Source of the DNA: Kribbella flavida DSM 17836 | GTDB lineage: Bacteria > Actinomycetota > Actinomycetes > Propionibacteriales > Kribbellaceae | Length of the DNA: 64,000 bases | Assembly (NCBI RefSeq): GCF_000024345.1 | Contig: NC_013729.1 | Location: forward strand, 6,448,001-6,512,000 | Direction: 5' to 3' | In this document: positions 62,773-64,000 of the stretch, piece by piece | Layout of the letters: the number at the start of each line of letters is the position of its first letter | How positions within the stretch are numbered: position 1 is the stretch's first letter | Translations under genes and position numbers: made by a program | Notes under the pieces: model-generated | The model's database searches: none | Told to the model about the DNA's origin: nothing | The model's input: only the letters and a program-made list of their open reading frames with translations

Positions 62773-64000
62773 CGCTTCAGCTCCGTTTCGTCCACGAGCA
62801 GCAGGCCGCCGGTCAGCGCACCCTGGGTCAGGTTCACCACGCCGCCCGCACCCGGCGGCGAGAAGCGGGTGAAAACACCCGCGGGGATCCGGTCGAACAG
62901 GTAGGTCGACACGCAGTACGAGACCTCGGCCTCGACGACCTCGCCGGTCGCCGGTGCGAGGAACTGCATGGTCAGCGGGTCGGCCTCGATCAGCTCCTGG
63001 AGGATGTGCGGCCCGGTCGCCGCGTCCAGCGCGGCCAGCCAGTCCTCGGTGGAGGTGAGCGGTCCGATGAAGACGCCGTGCCCGCCGTAGTCGTCGGTCG
63101 GCTTGAGCACCAGCCGTTCGCGGTCGTCGATCGCCCGCTGCCGCAGCCGCGGGCCATAGACCCAGGTCCGCGGGATGTGCGCCCGGACGACGTCGGCGTC
63201 CTCGGCCGGCAGGTTGTCCAGGTCCTCCCAGAGCCAGGCGAAGATCGTCTTGTTGCTGAGCAGCCACACCGCGCTCGGCAGGTACATCCGGAACGTCCCG
63301 GCCGCGTGCGCCGCCCGGACCGCCGCCATCCCGGGACTGTCCGCGACGTACGGCGGAACGAACATCCGCCAGACGGCATCCAGCGTCCGGTCGCCGGCTG
63401 TGAGCCGCCCGTCGGCGTCCTGCTCGATCCACTCGACAGGGTGCACCACCAGGTCCACGCCGAGCTCGCGACCGCGGTCGGCGAACGGGCGCAGCCGGTT
63501 GATCAGGTAGTTCGGCCGGTCCGCGCCCGGGTAGCCGCCACCGGCGGTGAACAGCATCCCGGTCACCTTGCCCGGGCCGACGTCGGCCCGGATCGCGTCG
63601 AAGCGTGCGTCGATCGCCGACGGCGGAGCGGCCGCCCGCAGGTCGGCGAACATGCGCTCCTCGCGGTACACCTCCATCCACCGCTTGATCACGCCGTCCG
63701 CGTCCAGCACCCCGCCGAGCGCGCTCTCCACGTTGCACTCAACCATCCGCGGGACTCCGCCTTCCAGCAGCAGGTCCGAACGGATCGCGTTGATCAGCCG
63801 CCCGGTCAGCGGCTCGCTGTCGTCGAGCAGCTCGATCCGTCCCTCCGGCACCCCGAGCACCTCGCGCAGCTCGCCGGCCGTCCGGGCCCGCCGCCGGCAG
63901 CACTCCAGGACCAGCCGTGCCACCTGCTGGGTGACCCGGTTCATCTCGGCGTACGCCGCGTGCGAGGCGACCGGGGAGCGCAGCGGGATCCAGTTCTGGT
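62763..64000 (-). CDS. Circularly-permuted ATP-grasp-like ligase, paralogue 3 (5' end outside window)
   Basis: At least 412 codons; the frame is open to the window edge (about 18 codons beyond the first internal ATG at 63944), and NWIPLRSP before it matches the NETWKPLRPV block of the paralogues, so the true start lies upstream. More divergent: MVECNVESALGGVLDADGV replaces the FVEFNIGS block, VLKPTDDYGGHGVFIG is kept, and the end is GGVVNLTQGALTGGLLLV. Probably acts on a different substrate from the other two. Confidence 0.75.
   Translation of the reverse strand, partial: QNWIPLRSPVASHAAYAEMNRVTQQVARLVLECCRRRARTAGELREVLGVPEGRIELLDDSEPLTGRLINAIRSDLLLEGGVPRMVECNVESALGGVLDADGVIKRWMEVYREERMFADLRAAAPPSAIDARFDAIRADVGPGKVTGMLFTAGGGYPGADRPNYLINRLRPFADRGRELGVDLVVHPVEWIEQDADGRLTAGDRTLDAVWRMFVPPYVADSPGMAAVRAAHAAGTFRMYLPSAVWLLSNKTIFAWLWEDLDNLPAEDADVVRAHIPRTWVYGPRLRQRAIDDRERLVLKPTDDYGGHGVFIGPLTSTEDWLAALDAATGPHILQELIEADPLTMQFLAPATGEVVEAEVSYCVSTYLFDRIPAGVFTRFSPPGAGGVVNLTQGALTGGLLLVDETELKRWT

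Overview
The window is 64 kb of very GC-rich actinobacterial chromosome. Codon use is strongly GC3-biased, ATGA/GTGA start-stop overlaps are frequent, and GTG starts are common. Gene content and order point to Propionibacteriales, most likely Kribbella or another Nocardioidaceae member; this is inferred from gene content, not from a database search. The core follows the Mycobacterium tuberculosis order guaA - choD - guaB3 - guaB2 - anti-SigD - sigD - groEL1 - groES - tsaD - rimI - tsaB - tsaE - alr - nnr, with local insertions. I saw no rRNA, tRNA, CRISPR array, integrase or transposase.

Layout. 1-5.7 kb (+): an HSP90-family ATPase coupled to a large TPR protein, a small membrane protein followed by a broken second one, and a chloramphenicol-phosphotransferase-like gene. 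5.8-13.3 kb (-): bioB-bsaP, then a zeta-toxin-like pair fused into the same run by overlapping start and stop codons, then bioA-bioF-bioD with a 26-codon ORF, then guaA. 13.5-20.4 kb: a small basic protein, a MiaA-like P-loop protein, a candidate structured RNA, a ChoD-type GMC oxidoreductase with a succinate-semialdehyde dehydrogenase, and a second TPR protein. 20.4-31.2 kb: a repeat-rich convergent gap, an L7/L12-like protein, the guaB-guaB3-hydrolase operon, sigD with its anti-sigma factor, groES-groEL1 under two CIRCE sites, a secreted peptidoglycan-binding protein and a THUMP-like methyltransferase. 32-48.9 kb: a phosphotransferase, hydrolases, the alr-hydrolase-(GNAT-TsaE)-tsaB-rimI-tsaD-GNAT operon, a HAD phosphatase, a LysR regulator with a divergent PLP enzyme, a META lipoprotein, a large secreted PIG-L deacetylase, nnr, acpS and coaA.

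49-64 kb looks like one accessory biosynthetic locus running off the right edge. A leftward operon encodes a secreted SGNH hydrolase, an HSL-type esterase, a hydroxymandelate-oxidase-like flavoenzyme, an HpgT-like aminotransferase and an MFS transporter. A divergent rightward operon encodes an AMP-forming ligase, an MFS exporter and a GDSL hydrolase, followed by an O-methyltransferase behind a palindromic operator candidate. Converging on it is an overlapping run of three paralogous proteins with a circularly-permuted-ATP-grasp-like signature. The combination (acid activation, possible arylglycine supply, three tandem ligase-like proteins, methylation, export, no NRPS or PKS module) suggests an undescribed small peptide or amide pathway and is the most novel part of the window.
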